A stretch of 64,000 nt of DNA from Bacillus sp. EB01 (GCF_000613125.1 NZ_HG964497.1:88910-152909); one strand, 5' to 3'; shown: positions 52,364 through 62,018, counted from the first letter of the stretch. The notes: generated by a model not told the origin, from the sequence alone. Numbers and translations are program-made.

Positions 52364-52399
52364 AATAAAAAAAGAAGCAAGGCTGCTCGCCCTTGCTCC
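52364..52399 (-). terminator. terminator of the gentisate operon
   Basis: AGCAAGG / CCTTGCT stem, then TTCTTTTTTTATTTT on the minus strand. Confidence 0.9.
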
Positions 52400-52417
52400 T
52401 CTATACGTGTATTAGGG

Positions 52418-53623
52418 TTAGCTGCCAAGCTGTACTGCTTTAGCTCCTATAGTTTTATATCCATATAGCCAGACAACCATCTCGAATTCTTTCGCTTCTT
52501 TTTTCTCTAGCAGCGTATTTCGTAAGAGTACTGAGACAGGGTCAGTGGCATGAATGATTTCTCCCCATGTTCGTGCACTTCTTTGTACTTTGGCTGTTCG
52601 AGGAATGCGTTCGTTTTGATATTCCTTAAATGCTTCTTCAAAATTATCTCCATAAACTTTTAGCATGTCCGCTAGATACGATGCATCCTCCAATGCCTGG
52701 CAACCACCCTGGGCAAGGTACTGTAGCATTGGATGGGCAGCATCTCCCAGCAGCGTAAACTTGCCATTGGTCCAATTGTCTATCGGGTTTCGGTCATACA
52801 TCGGCCAGCGAATTTGTCGCTGAATGAAGGACAAAGCTGTTTCCACTTTAGGGTGGCAGCCTTCAAACACCTTATCCATCTCTTCCGGAGTTCCCCAATC
52901 ATCGGAGTCTTCCTTATAATTTGTGCTCTTAAAAACCACAACCTGATTATAAAGTTCACCGCGGCGCACAGGATACTGGACGACATGCAAGTTAGGGCCA
53001 ATCCACATAATCACATCGTCCATTTCAGCGTCTCCGCTAACTTCAGAAATCGGAATGGTTCCACGATATGCAACGTATTGGGAACAAATTGGCTTGTCAT
53101 CCGAAAAATACTTTCGGGCTTTTGACCACAGGCCATCCGCTCCGATTACGGCTTTCCCAACATGACGTTCGCCATTTTTGTTAATGACCGTAACCTCTTC
53201 CTCATTTTGTTCAACCGTATCAATGGTCTGACCATTCACGAGGCTTATGAGCGGATTTTTTTCACATGCCTCGACCAGCACACGATGGAGATCTGAACGA
53301 TGAAGCACAATGTATGGAAATCCATACTTCGCCTTGAATTCATCTCCCAGATCGAGCGAGGCCAATTCCTTAGCCGTGTATACATCCTTTAAGACAAGCC
53401 GATTAGGGAATACAGCGTGTTTCGAAATCTCGTCCGCTACACCAAAACGATCAAGAACAGCCATTGCATTCGGGCCCATTTGGATCCCCGCACCAATTTC
53501 TCCAAACTGCGGCGCCTGTTCAAGCACCGTTGTCCGGTGACCTGCTTCAGCAGTTGCAAGAGCAGCTGCCAGTCCCCCGATTCCTCCCCCGATTACAAGA
53601 ACTGGATTATCCTGTTTTACCAT
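52418..53623 (-). CDS. FAD monooxygenase, probable 3-hydroxybenzoate 6-hydroxylase
   Basis: A 401-aa class A flavoprotein hydroxylase: Rossmann GGGIGG at the N terminus, the GADGLWSKAR (DG) motif, and the FAD motif LGDAAHPMLQYLAQGG. Because the next gene upstream encodes gentisate dioxygenase, the product is most likely gentisate, that is 3-hydroxybenzoate 6-hydroxylation; salicylate 5-hydroxylation is less likely for this enzyme class. ATG 53623 follows GGGGGATAG. Last gene of the operon. Confidence 0.88.
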   Translation of the reverse strand: MVKQDNPVLVIGGGIGGLAAALATAEAGHRTTVLEQAPQFGEIGAGIQMGPNAMAVLDRFGVADEISKHAVFPNRLVLKDVYTAKELASLDLGDEFKAKYGFPYIVLHRSDLHRVLVEACEKNPLISLVNGQTIDTVEQNEEEVTVINKNGERHVGKAVIGADGLWSKARKYFSDDKPICSQYVAYRGTIPISEVSGDAEMDDVIMWIGPNLHVVQYPVRRGELYNQVVVFKSTNYKEDSDDWGTPEEMDKVFEGCHPKVETALSFIQRQIRWPMYDRNPIDNWTNGKFTLLGDAAHPMLQYLAQGGCQALEDASYLADMLKVYGDNFEEAFKEYQNERIPRTAKVQRSARTWGEIIHATDPVSVLLRNTLLEKKEAKEFEMVVWLYGYKTIGAKAVQLGS

Positions 53624-53659
53624 GATTCTATCCCCCTTCAATAAATTTCACAGGTTTAT

Positions 53660-54772
53660 TTACACTAAGACAGGTTTGAATTCATTTTTCGCTTCCTGGT
53701 ACCCGTTATTGCTCTCAAAGGCGACTTCACGCTCAAGGTCAAACTTTTCCATGATTGGCAGGTCGTTAACCGAGAAGAAATACGTTTCCTCCTCTGCGGC
53801 ATGTTCATGGACTGCCCAGTTTGGAATGATAAAGTAATCGCCTTTTGTCCAGTCAAAACGAACACCATTTATGATGCTGTAGCCTGATCCCTTAAACACC
53901 TGGTAAATGGCTGAATGTGTATGACGGTGGGCCTTTGAGTGAAATCCTTTTGGCAGATACTGCATCCAGGCACCGATGTTGGGATTGGCTGTCTGGCCTG
54001 TTGATGGGTTGATGAATTCGACAGCGTAGCCATCGAAAGGATCTGGCTCGAAGCGGGATAGTCCCTCAATTGCTTTCAAGGTTTGTTTCCACTTATACGC
54101 GCCAAGTGGCGCAACCTTTGGATGGCGATCCGAAATTGGGCGAACCATCCCTCCCTGATAGCGCTGGGCCGTATAGTTGTCCGGAACTTTTGGCTGTTCA
54201 ATTCTTTCAGGGTAAGGTTCAAAGAATGTGCCGCCAAGCATATAAATGGTTGGTATGTCCAATACGTCCATCCAAATCATCGGTTCTGTTCCAATATGGC
54301 CGTGCCCATGCCAGAGATTTTTTGGAGTAATGACAAAATCGCCTTCCTCCATAAAAATACGTTCGCCCTCAACGATTGAATATGCGCCCTCACCGTGGGT
54401 AATAAACCGAAGAGCATTTTGTGTGTGGCGATGGGATGGTGCTACTTCCCCTGGCTGTAATAGCTGTACTGCCGCATATAGCGTTTGTGAGGTAGACGCC
54501 CACCCCCATGGCTGACGGTAATCAAGCCCAGGGTTTTGAAGGTAAATCGCCCTGCGCTCGCCGCCGCGGTCAGGAGTGAAAATCTGTGCTGCCTCCATTA
54601 GTTTTTTCTGGAGAAGATCCCATTTCCATAAATACGCCTGAGCATGCGGTTCTGGCTGGTGGTGCATCAATGCAGGTATTGCCTCCCAAAGCGGTCCGAG
54701 ATTGTATTGGCGGATATCCTGGGTAAAATCCTGTACAATTTTACTTTTAAAAAAATCGTTTTTTTCTGCCAT
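53660..54772 (-). CDS. Gentisate 1,2-dioxygenase
   Basis: A 370-aa bicupin. The N-terminal cupin keeps the iron ligands (PSHRHTQNALRFI and the later WHGHGH); the C-terminal cupin has KAHRHTHSAIYQVF. It opens the gentisate ring to maleylpyruvate. Start ATG behind AGGAGGT. Order in the operon: MFS, YciI, FAH, DinB, this gene, hydroxylase. Confidence 0.94.
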   Translation of the reverse strand: MAEKNDFFKSKIVQDFTQDIRQYNLGPLWEAIPALMHHQPEPHAQAYLWKWDLLQKKLMEAAQIFTPDRGGERRAIYLQNPGLDYRQPWGWASTSQTLYAAVQLLQPGEVAPSHRHTQNALRFITHGEGAYSIVEGERIFMEEGDFVITPKNLWHGHGHIGTEPMIWMDVLDIPTIYMLGGTFFEPYPERIEQPKVPDNYTAQRYQGGMVRPISDRHPKVAPLGAYKWKQTLKAIEGLSRFEPDPFDGYAVEFINPSTGQTANPNIGAWMQYLPKGFHSKAHRHTHSAIYQVFKGSGYSIINGVRFDWTKGDYFIIPNWAVHEHAAEEETYFFSVNDLPIMEKFDLEREVAFESNNGYQEAKNEFKPVLV

Positions 54773-54797
54773 TCTACTAACCTCCTATTGAATATAA

Positions 54798-55295
54798 TTA
54801 AAGGTTTGCCTTTGATATATTCCGTTCAACCTGCCTCAAATGCTTGGCGCTGTGGTCAACAAGCAAGTGGTCGACAATAAAGGAAAGCGGCTTAACTCCA
54901 AAACGCGGGTTTCGGCTAGGCGCTTCCTGTGCGAGTGTTTCATCGTTTAGTTTATTCAACGTTTCGGCTACCCGTGGCTTCAGTTCCACAAGTGCGTTTA
55001 ATATTTTCTCACGAGAAGTGCCAGCCACCTTTTCCTGGCCCACAGCTTCAAGCCGCTTTTCATCCTGCAGCCCCCTGCCCCACTCGCTGCCTGGGGAAAC
55101 GAGCAGACGCTCGACTTCATCCAGCCAATACTGAACTGCTTCTTCCACATGGCAGAGGATTTGCATGATTGACCATTCTTCCTGAGAAGGGTTCCAGCGC
55201 AACAAATCCTCAGGCAGGTCTTTTACTCTCGAAACTAGTTCGTCAAGAGACTGATGAATAGATGCAATTGAGCTTGTCAATGTTGGAGTGCTCAT
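54798..55295 (-). CDS. DinB-fold protein, candidate thiol-dependent maleylpyruvate isomerase
   Basis: A 165-aa four-helix protein with a likely metal His triad: His in ILCHVEEAVQYW and the HxxxH of LLVDHSAKHLRQ. The DinB fold is shared with mycothiol-dependent maleylpyruvate isomerase. Its place between gentisate dioxygenase and the FAH hydrolase makes isomerisation of maleylpyruvate the natural job; in a Bacillus the thiol would be bacillithiol (inference). Start 2 bp before the FAH stop, AGGGGTG site. Confidence 0.82.
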   Translation of the reverse strand: MSTPTLTSSIASIHQSLDELVSRVKDLPEDLLRWNPSQEEWSIMQILCHVEEAVQYWLDEVERLLVSPGSEWGRGLQDEKRLEAVGQEKVAGTSREKILNALVELKPRVAETLNKLNDETLAQEAPSRNPRFGVKPLSFIVDHLLVDHSAKHLRQVERNISKANL

Positions 55296-55296
55296 G

Positions 55297-56250
55297 CTAG
55301 TTCACCCCTACTGCTTCTTTAACAGCCGCTACCCGGTTCTCAAGGACGCCAATTTTCACTATCTCTATTTTTACGAGATCGCCATCTTTCAGGAACACTT
55401 GAGGTTCACGCGCCACACCGACTCCTCCGGGTGTTCCCGTCAAAATCACATCGCCTGGCTCAAGCGTCATCAGGTTCGATAGGAATTCAACCAGGTATTG
55501 CACAGAGAATACGAGATTCGCAGTATTTGAGCGCTGGCGTTCTTCACCATTTACTGATAGGACAACTTCAAGGCCCGCGGGATCTGCAAGTTCATCGGAC
55601 GTGACAAGCCATGGACCCATAGGCGCGCTGCCCTCGACCGTTTTCCCCTGAAGCCATTGAAGGGTTCTGCGTTGGAGGTCGCGGTATGTAACATCGTTGA
55701 CGATTGTATAACCGGCTACATAATCAAGGGCATCCTCTTTGGAAACATTCCTTGCGCGCCGGCCAATAACAAACGCAAATTCAGCTTCATAATCTAATTG
55801 CTTTGATATCGGAAAAAACGGAATATCGTCCTGCGGCCCAACAACAGTGTTCGCAAATTTAGCAAAAACGACCGGATACGGTGGCAGTTCGCGCTTCATC
55901 TCCAAAATATGCTCGCGGTAATTATGGCCAACACAAATCATTTTTCCAGGCACAGGTACCGGCGCTTCCACTTTCACATCGTCAAAAGCAAAAACAAGTT
56001 TGCGACCTTGATCTTCACGCTTGCAAAGCCCGAATTCAGCAGCCTCCTTTGCAAGCTCCTGGCTTTCTTTCCCTCCCTGCAAAAACCCGATCATATTAGC
56101 TGGAACAAACGCTTCGGCAATTTGACTGGCCCTCAATTTCCCTTGCTCCCGCAGTTGAGCCTTGTAGGATTCATGGAGATCAACGACCTCCCCATCTTTA
56201 ACTGCACCAATTCGGGTAATGCCATCCTTTGTAAATGTAATCAGTTTCAT
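55297..56250 (-). CDS. Fumarylacetoacetate hydrolase family, probable fumarylpyruvate hydrolase
   Basis: A 317-aa enzyme with an N-terminal domain (MKLITFTKDG...) and the FAH catalytic domain: ICVGHNYREH, LDYEAEFAFVIGRRARN (metal Glu/Asp), YTIVNDVTYRDLQRR and VILTGTPGGVG. It would split fumarylpyruvate to fumarate and pyruvate, the last gentisate step. ATG 56250 follows GAAAGGAAG; the frame upstream to 56319 is rejected. Confidence 0.9.
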   Translation of the reverse strand: MKLITFTKDGITRIGAVKDGEVVDLHESYKAQLREQGKLRASQIAEAFVPANMIGFLQGGKESQELAKEAAEFGLCKREDQGRKLVFAFDDVKVEAPVPVPGKMICVGHNYREHILEMKRELPPYPVVFAKFANTVVGPQDDIPFFPISKQLDYEAEFAFVIGRRARNVSKEDALDYVAGYTIVNDVTYRDLQRRTLQWLQGKTVEGSAPMGPWLVTSDELADPAGLEVVLSVNGEERQRSNTANLVFSVQYLVEFLSNLMTLEPGDVILTGTPGGVGVAREPQVFLKDGDLVKIEIVKIGVLENRVAAVKEAVGVN

Positions 56251-56272
56251 AAAAAACTTCCTTTCTAGTAAA

Positions 56273-56527
56273 TTAGTTGGCGTTCCATTCCCTAATCTTG
56301 TAAGTGGCTTCACTTTCATCGTTCATAGGGTCTTTGCTGACAGTTTCTCTCGCTTCCTCCAGTGATTCCGCGGAAAGAACATAGGCACCGCCAGTATGAT
56401 CTTCAAAAGCTCCCGCTGTTAATAATCTTTCACTTTCCTTTAATTTTCCAAGGAACTCCCGGTGGCCAGGAATAAGGTTCCCAGTGAAGGAAGGCTTTCT
56501 TTCAATGAAGACTAAATATTTTTTCAT
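56273..56527 (-). CDS. YciI-family protein
   Basis: An 84-aa ferredoxin-like-fold protein of the YciI family (MKKYLVFIERKP..., the conserved His in PGHREFLGKL, Asp in DPMNDE). Related proteins act as lyases or isomerases on aromatic ring products (e.g. muconolactone isomerase-like). It sits at the head of the gentisate genes, 22 bp before the FAH gene, so an accessory catabolic role is likely. Confidence 0.85.
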   Translation of the reverse strand: MKKYLVFIERKPSFTGNLIPGHREFLGKLKESERLLTAGAFEDHTGGAYVLSAESLEEARETVSKDPMNDESEATYKIREWNAN

Positions 56528-56637
56528 CTTTTCACCTCTTAATAACTTAATTTGTGAATTATTTATTAAATATATTGTTCACTAATCCTTAGCCCGCGGC
56601 TTAAAGTAGATGCGGGCTAAGTGATTAATTGCTAATG

Positions 56638-57891
56638 CTATACCTGGACAGCTGTTGGTGTTTCTTCTTCCTTGGTACTTTTTAGTTTTAGAGGTGCTGT
56701 CTCCTTGTAAAAGAACGTCAATGCAAGAGCAATAACCCCGGCAGCAGCAGCGACGTATAATGGGGTTTGAATCCCGTAAATATCAGCTAACTTGCCATTG
56801 ATCATTGGATTCAGGAATCCGCCGATTAACTCTCCTATACCGATTGTCAGGCCGATCGCAAGGCCAGAGTAGCGTAATGGTACGGATTCAACCGGAATGA
56901 CGGACATGGACATACCAATTACTCCCGAACCGGCAGAGCCCAAGAACAAAAGCGCCATCATTAATGGAACGGAATCCGTAAATACAATACTTAGAGGCAC
57001 GAGAATTAATGCCAATCCGGAGACCAATGAAGCTGGCTTACGGCCGGTACGCTCTGAAATTGTCGGGATTAAGAAACCAAAGATTGCATAGCCAGCACCA
57101 AATGAAGCCATGACAAAACTCATTGTTGTATCGGACAGCCCTTTTGCCTGCACCAAATAAGTTGGTCCAAAAATTTGGAATGCCATCAATGTTGTCATGA
57201 CAAGGCTGAATATAAGAATAGATAGCCAAATATTGCGGTGCTTTAGCACATCTTTCACTTTTACTTTATCTGTCGACTTAAACTCATGCATGGCATGGAG
57301 TTTTCCTGGGTCAGGATTTTTCACTGTTTTTAAGATGACAAAACTCAAAATAATTCCTGGAATAATTGTTAAATAGAATGCAGTGTGCCAGTCAAAGGTG
57401 GTTGCTAGAGCAACGATTACAACTGGAGCTAAAATACTTCCGAATAGCGCGTTACTAGTGTTCATTGTGAAACCTAAGTTAAATCCTTTGCGTCGCTCCG
57501 ATGATTCAATTGCTAAAATGGATTGTGTTTGCGGAATCAGCGGGCCTTCTACAATTCCCATTAAAAGGCGAAGAACGAATAAAACTGCGAAAGATTGTGC
57601 CAAACCGTGCATCAAAGAAACGATTGAGAATGCCAAAACTAACAGTGCCATCATTGTTTTCTTACTCTTAACTTTATCTGAAATGAATCCCCCCAACGGG
57701 CCGGACACAGACCAGGTTAATGCAAGAGCAGCCCCAAGCAATCCTAATTGCGTATAGTTTAATCCCAAATCTACAGAAATCATCGGGAATAGGTAGTTAA
57801 TCGCCAAACGGTCAAAAAACACAAACCCCACTGTAAAGAAGACGATTGCTACCAATTTATTTTCGTAAGTCCAAAACTTTTTCTTTTCCAT
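56638..57891 (-). CDS. MFS transporter, probable aromatic acid importer
   Basis: A 417-aa, 12-helix major facilitator protein with the loop 2-3 motif GGFISDKVKSKK and an acidic residue in helix 1 (FFDRLAINYL), typical of anion:cation symporters for organic and aromatic acids. ATG 57891 behind AAGGAAGGG. It is followed by a dyad TTAGCCCGC / GCGGGCTAA (56589-56620). Substrate inferred from the surrounding catabolic genes. Confidence 0.9.
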   Translation of the reverse strand: MEKKKFWTYENKLVAIVFFTVGFVFFDRLAINYLFPMISVDLGLNYTQLGLLGAALALTWSVSGPLGGFISDKVKSKKTMMALLVLAFSIVSLMHGLAQSFAVLFVLRLLMGIVEGPLIPQTQSILAIESSERRKGFNLGFTMNTSNALFGSILAPVVIVALATTFDWHTAFYLTIIPGIILSFVILKTVKNPDPGKLHAMHEFKSTDKVKVKDVLKHRNIWLSILIFSLVMTTLMAFQIFGPTYLVQAKGLSDTTMSFVMASFGAGYAIFGFLIPTISERTGRKPASLVSGLALILVPLSIVFTDSVPLMMALLFLGSAGSGVIGMSMSVIPVESVPLRYSGLAIGLTIGIGELIGGFLNPMINGKLADIYGIQTPLYVAAAAGVIALALTFFYKETAPLKLKSTKEEETPTAVQV

Positions 57892-58030
57892 AAAATAAAA
57901 CACCCTTCCTTAAATTGAATTCCGAATATTAAGAAATTTTCAGGCGGTTTTATTCCTTTAAAGGTGATAGAATTCCAATGATTTTCTGCTTAAAGTGCAA
58001 AATCCATTCCCTTAGTTCGCTCAAAGCATG

Positions 58031-58069
58031 TGCGGAAGTGACCAGTGTGTCTGTAAGATCACTTCCGCA
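58031..58069. other. 11-bp perfect dyad after the esterase gene
   Basis: TGCGGAAGTGA / TCACTTCCGCA, loop 17 nt, no T-run. It may be a weak terminator or a regulator site before the MFS gene. Confidence 0.5.
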
Positions 58070-58073
58070 TGGT

Positions 58074-59021
58074 TTATGTTAGTGAAATACTTGAAGCTGA
58101 TTTGATTAAGAAATCTGCTGTACGTTTATAAACATCCTTATATTCATCTAGATGAGTGAATTTGCCGAGGAAACCATGAGTAACTCCTTCATACCGTTTG
58201 GTTTCAACGTACACACCGAATTTCTTTAAATTTTCTGCAAAAAGTTCTCCTTCATCCCTAAAAGGATCATACTCCGCAGTAATGATGAGGGCTGGAGGGA
58301 GGCTTTCTAAATTCTCCTCTCTGATTGGTGAAACAAGCGGATCATCTGTGTCCACTCCGCCCAACAGATAGAAGCTGTTCATTTCAGCCAATTGATCGCT
58401 CTCCACGAAATAGCCCTTTCCGTTTTCAATTAAAGACGGATAACGGAACTCACTAAAATCCAGATCAAGGGATGGATAATATAAAACTTGCTTTGTTAGT
58501 GTAAATTCCTGTTTTTCTCGCGCCATCAGCGCAATTGCCGCAACGAAATTTCCGCCTGAGCTATCCCCTGCAATAGCAAGGTTTTCTCCGTCCCAGTTTA
58601 ATTCGTCCTTATGCTCTGCCGCCCACTTCGTAACATTGTAGCAATCGTTTAATCCAGCCGGAAATGGATGTTCAGGGGCAAGGCGGTAGCCAACGGAAAT
58701 GACTTTATAGCCAGACTCATAGCAAATCGGGCGGACAACTTCATCATGGCTTTCCAACGTTCCCGAGAAAAAAGCGCCTCCATGAAAGTACATAAGAAGT
58801 GGGTATGAATCAGATTCCTTCGGTGTATAAATCCTTACCGGAATATCTGCTTCAGCGGTAGGGACTGTTCTTTCCTCGACCGAATGGACCTGAACTCGTT
58901 TTTCAACTGGCAAGATAGGGTTATCAAACATTTTTCGATGTTCTTCCGGTATGACTTTTGGCTTTAAATCGAAATGTGGCAAACTATCTAAAATCTTTTT
59001 TATCTCTGGATGTACTGGCAT
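58074..59021 (-). CDS. Alpha/beta hydrolase, hormone-sensitive-lipase-type esterase
   Basis: A 315-aa esterase with the oxyanion motif YFHGGAFFSG, nucleophile GDSSGG, acid in ITAEYDPFRDEG and His in VTHGFLG. ATG 59021 follows CGGAGG; the upstream extension to 59081 is rejected. It may release an aromatic acid from an ester before hydroxylation; substrate unproven. Confidence 0.9.
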   Translation of the reverse strand: MPVHPEIKKILDSLPHFDLKPKVIPEEHRKMFDNPILPVEKRVQVHSVEERTVPTAEADIPVRIYTPKESDSYPLLMYFHGGAFFSGTLESHDEVVRPICYESGYKVISVGYRLAPEHPFPAGLNDCYNVTKWAAEHKDELNWDGENLAIAGDSSGGNFVAAIALMAREKQEFTLTKQVLYYPSLDLDFSEFRYPSLIENGKGYFVESDQLAEMNSFYLLGGVDTDDPLVSPIREENLESLPPALIITAEYDPFRDEGELFAENLKKFGVYVETKRYEGVTHGFLGKFTHLDEYKDVYKRTADFLIKSASSISLT

Positions 59022-59144
59022 GTGTGCAAACCTCCGTTTTCTGCTCTTTCGGCCGCTTCTTCGTTTATTGAATATTTCCATAAATAATAATATTCTGACT
59101 TAAATTAGCAGACCTTTTCTTAACCCGCCTTACTTTGGACCGTA

Positions 59145-60266
59145 TTAGTTAGCAATAGGCTTATTTTCAAAGTGTTCTTTTTCAGGGAACGCCGTATCCG
59201 CTTCATCGGATGGGAATATACGTGATAAATTTTGATACAGATGAGTGACCGGTTTCCTTAGCCCTTCGTATTTTTGGAGAGCTTCCTCAACTGTTCCTGC
59301 ATCCCGCAAGACTTTAGCCAATACGCCTGCATCCTGGATGCACATATTTGCTCCCTGTCCCTGGTTATGAAGCATTGCATGTGCGCTATCCCCGATTAAA
59401 GCGACAGTTTTTGTAACCCAGCGGTCGATTGGATTAATATCGCATAACGGACGGCAGACCCAATCTTCGAGCTTTACACTTTCAATGAGTTTAATTAGGT
59501 TAGGATGAAAGTGCTGTACAGAGTTTAATAGGAAATCCTTTGTTACATCCGGCTGAAGCGCAAATTCAATTGATGGAACAGTAATATCAACTGACACCTG
59601 GTTCCGATGCTGTAATGGCAATAAATAAGCCTGTACTTTGCCATCTGTATAAATACGCAAACAATTTTCCTCCGATGTCATACCCAATGTATCTTCGTGA
59701 CTGACCGTTACACGGTATGCATAGTACCCTGAGTAAACTGGGTCGGCTACTCCGAATAGTTGGTCCCGGACAGGCGAACGGATGCCATCTGCTGCTAAAA
59801 CTAGGTCCGCTTCAATTGTTTTGCCGTTAGCAAATTTAACTTCTGCATAATCCCCATGATCCACAACCGATACACAACGGTGGTCTAAATGCACAGTATC
59901 AGCCGGAACATGTGATACAAGGGTCTCAAGGAGATCAGCCCTATGGATTAATCTGGCCCATTGTTCTTCCTTGTTATCTGTTAAAATTGGCCACTTTTCT
60001 CTAATAGCTATTTCACCTGCAGGAGTAAGTATTTCCATATAATCGCTTTGTGTGGTCACTTTTTCGATTGCCTCATAAATACCCCAATCCTTAAAGCATT
60101 GGATACTAGGCGGACGCATTCCGATTCCTGCACCAACTTCCCTCAAAACTGGTGCTTTCTCATATACAGTTGGGTTAAATCCTTCCTTTCTGAGTGCAAC
60201 CGCAGCTGATGCACCAGCAATTCCGCCTCCGATGATGGCAATCCTTAAATCCGATTTTGATTTCAT
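59145..60266 (-). CDS. Second FAD-dependent aromatic monooxygenase
   Basis: A 373-aa class A flavoprotein (IIGGGIAGASAAVALR, AADGIRSPVRDQLFG, ALIGDSAHAMLHNQGQGAN), in the salicylate/6-hydroxynicotinate monooxygenase group. It is clearly different from the 3-hydroxybenzoate hydroxylase downstream. ATG 60266 is 9 nt after AGGAGGG; ATG 60272 is too close to it. Substrate unknown. Confidence 0.88.
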   Translation of the reverse strand: MKSKSDLRIAIIGGGIAGASAAVALRKEGFNPTVYEKAPVLREVGAGIGMRPPSIQCFKDWGIYEAIEKVTTQSDYMEILTPAGEIAIREKWPILTDNKEEQWARLIHRADLLETLVSHVPADTVHLDHRCVSVVDHGDYAEVKFANGKTIEADLVLAADGIRSPVRDQLFGVADPVYSGYYAYRVTVSHEDTLGMTSEENCLRIYTDGKVQAYLLPLQHRNQVSVDITVPSIEFALQPDVTKDFLLNSVQHFHPNLIKLIESVKLEDWVCRPLCDINPIDRWVTKTVALIGDSAHAMLHNQGQGANMCIQDAGVLAKVLRDAGTVEEALQKYEGLRKPVTHLYQNLSRIFPSDEADTAFPEKEHFENKPIAN

Positions 60267-60456
60267 ACACATTTTCCCTCCTATGCCCGATTCGTTTTTT
60301 TGACCTGCGATTTTAAAAACAAGTAGAACAGATACCATTTAGTAAGGAAGAAACTTGCAAACAATGAAAACGGTTAAATTTTAATAATTTCTAAATCCTC
60401 CTCCAGTCAAAAAAGATTTACTCTCTTTCTTCCAAGAAAACGAGATATTTAAGGAG

Positions 60457-60495
60457 AAACAAACTCAAATTCTACGTAACTATTTGAGTTTGTTT
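60457..60495 (-). terminator. 14-bp perfect inverted repeat after the GntR gene
   Basis: AAACAAACTCAAAT / ATTTGAGTTTGTTT around an 11-nt loop. The T-rich second arm could terminate; its position before the monooxygenase gene also fits an operator for the GntR protein encoded upstream. Confidence 0.65.
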
Positions 60496-60561
60496 ACTTC
60501 CAGTCAATAAAATGAATAATTAAGCAGCGGGCTCCACTTTCTGGCCACCCGTAAACGCTGG

Positions 60562-61323
60562 TCACCGGTTTACAGTGAAGGATAATTTGTAATCGCCTGC
60601 CCTATGGACGGCTTTTCTCCAGCCTATAAGGGTATCGTTCCGAGTGTACAATTTAGTCTCCATAACAAGAACAGGCTCGCCTTCTTGGATTTCCAGTAGG
60701 TTCGCTTCATCCTGTACCGCACCTGCAGCATAGATTTGATGGTCCCCTCTCGAAACAAAGATGCCCTGTTCCCTCTCAAGAAGAACGAATACGCTCTCTG
60801 CTTCCTCAAGTTCCGCTGCATCGGGCTGGAATTCCTCCGAAACTACTAAATATGTTTGTGTCCAAATAAGTGGTTCACTCTCCAGCAAAATTAAACGAGA
60901 GATTTTCAACACCTTGTCGATGGAGGAAATCCGTAATGCAGCACATAAATCCTCGGTCGGAGTAACACGTTCAACATTCAATATATGCGAATTACAATCG
61001 ATCCCTTGTTCACGGAGAAAGCTGACCAGCCCTCCCAGCTCAAGCCCCGGTGGCCGGACTGGCAGTGCCTGGACTGGAAAAGTACCTTTTGCCCGCTCCC
61101 TGTAGACATACCCTTCATCGGCAAGCTCCTTTAATGCCTGCCGGACAGGCGCCCGACTTACATGGAAGCGCTGAACAAGTTCCTGCTCAGTGCTGAATGG
61201 GCGGCTGGAGTCACCGTCTGCTGCCTGCAGCTCTTCAATTAAAATTTGCTTAATTTGTTTATACAGAGGAACGGATGAACTGCGATCAATTGTGCTTCTT
61301 TTAGTATGCTTCGTCATTGTCAT
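60562..61323 (-). CDS. GntR-family regulator (HutC/UTRA type)
   Basis: A 253-aa protein with an N-terminal winged helix (about residues 18-85: VPLYKQIKQIL, STEQELVQRFHVSRAPVRQALKELADEGYVYRERAKGTF) and a C-terminal UTRA ligand-binding domain. Start ATG, AGGAG 7 nt upstream, overlaps the CoA-transferase B stop by 4 bp, so it is inside the operon and probably responds to a pathway intermediate. Confidence 0.93.
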   Translation of the reverse strand: MTMTKHTKRSTIDRSSSVPLYKQIKQILIEELQAADGDSSRPFSTEQELVQRFHVSRAPVRQALKELADEGYVYRERAKGTFPVQALPVRPPGLELGGLVSFLREQGIDCNSHILNVERVTPTEDLCAALRISSIDKVLKISRLILLESEPLIWTQTYLVVSEEFQPDAAELEEAESVFVLLEREQGIFVSRGDHQIYAAGAVQDEANLLEIQEGEPVLVMETKLYTRNDTLIGWRKAVHRAGDYKLSFTVNR

Positions 61324-62018
61324 TGCTGAACTCCTATAACTTCCGTTTTGTTATTTTTATATACTTCAAGTTTAAGTGGAGCATCCGTACAGGCTTGCAC
61401 GTAGTCAAACGTAACATCTGGAGCAAGTTCCCGGACTACGAGACCATCATCCGTCACATCGATCACCGCCAGATTTGTATAGATTCGATCAACACAACGT
61501 GGAGCTGTTAGAGGAAATAAACATTTCTCCACAATTTTTGCTTCACCTTTATTAGTTGTATGCTGCATAAAGAGAAAGACCCTTTTGCTGCCTACGGTCA
61601 AATCCATTGCTCCGCCAACCCGGCCAAGTGGAGCATTCGGAAGCTTCCAGCTAGCCAGATCTCCATGCATTGATACCTGGAAGGCACCCAGTACGGCTGC
61701 ATCGAGGTGCCCGCCTCGTATCATTGCAAAGGAATCAGCCTGAGAAAAGTAACATCCCCCTGGTCTTAAGGTAATAGGTTCTTTCCCTGCATTAACAAGA
61801 TCCAAATCCTCTTCACCAGGTACCGGCTTTGGACCAAGTCCAAGCAGCCCGTTTTCACTATGAAGAATGATTTCCCGGCCTTCAGGGATGTAATCAGCCA
61901 CAAGTGTCGGCAAACCAATACCCAGATTTACAAACCAGCCGTCTTCCAAATCTTGAGCTATTCTTTCTGCCAGCTGAGGTGATGTCCATCCAATCGTTTG
62001 TTTCTGTTCCTTAGCCAT
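61320..62018 (-). CDS. 3-oxoacid CoA-transferase, beta subunit
   Basis: A 232-aa subunit with the catalytic Glu in HSENGLLGLGP and the glycine-rich NLGIGLPTLVADY. With the alpha subunit it moves CoA from succinyl-CoA to a 3-oxo acid (PcaJ/CatJ/ScoB type). It overlaps the alpha-subunit gene by 8 bp. Confidence 0.93.
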   Translation of the reverse strand: MAKEQKQTIGWTSPQLAERIAQDLEDGWFVNLGIGLPTLVADYIPEGREIILHSENGLLGLGPKPVPGEEDLDLVNAGKEPITLRPGGCYFSQADSFAMIRGGHLDAAVLGAFQVSMHGDLASWKLPNAPLGRVGGAMDLTVGSKRVFLFMQHTTNKGEAKIVEKCLFPLTAPRCVDRIYTNLAVIDVTDDGLVVRELAPDVTFDYVQACTDAPLKLEVYKNNKTEVIGVQQ

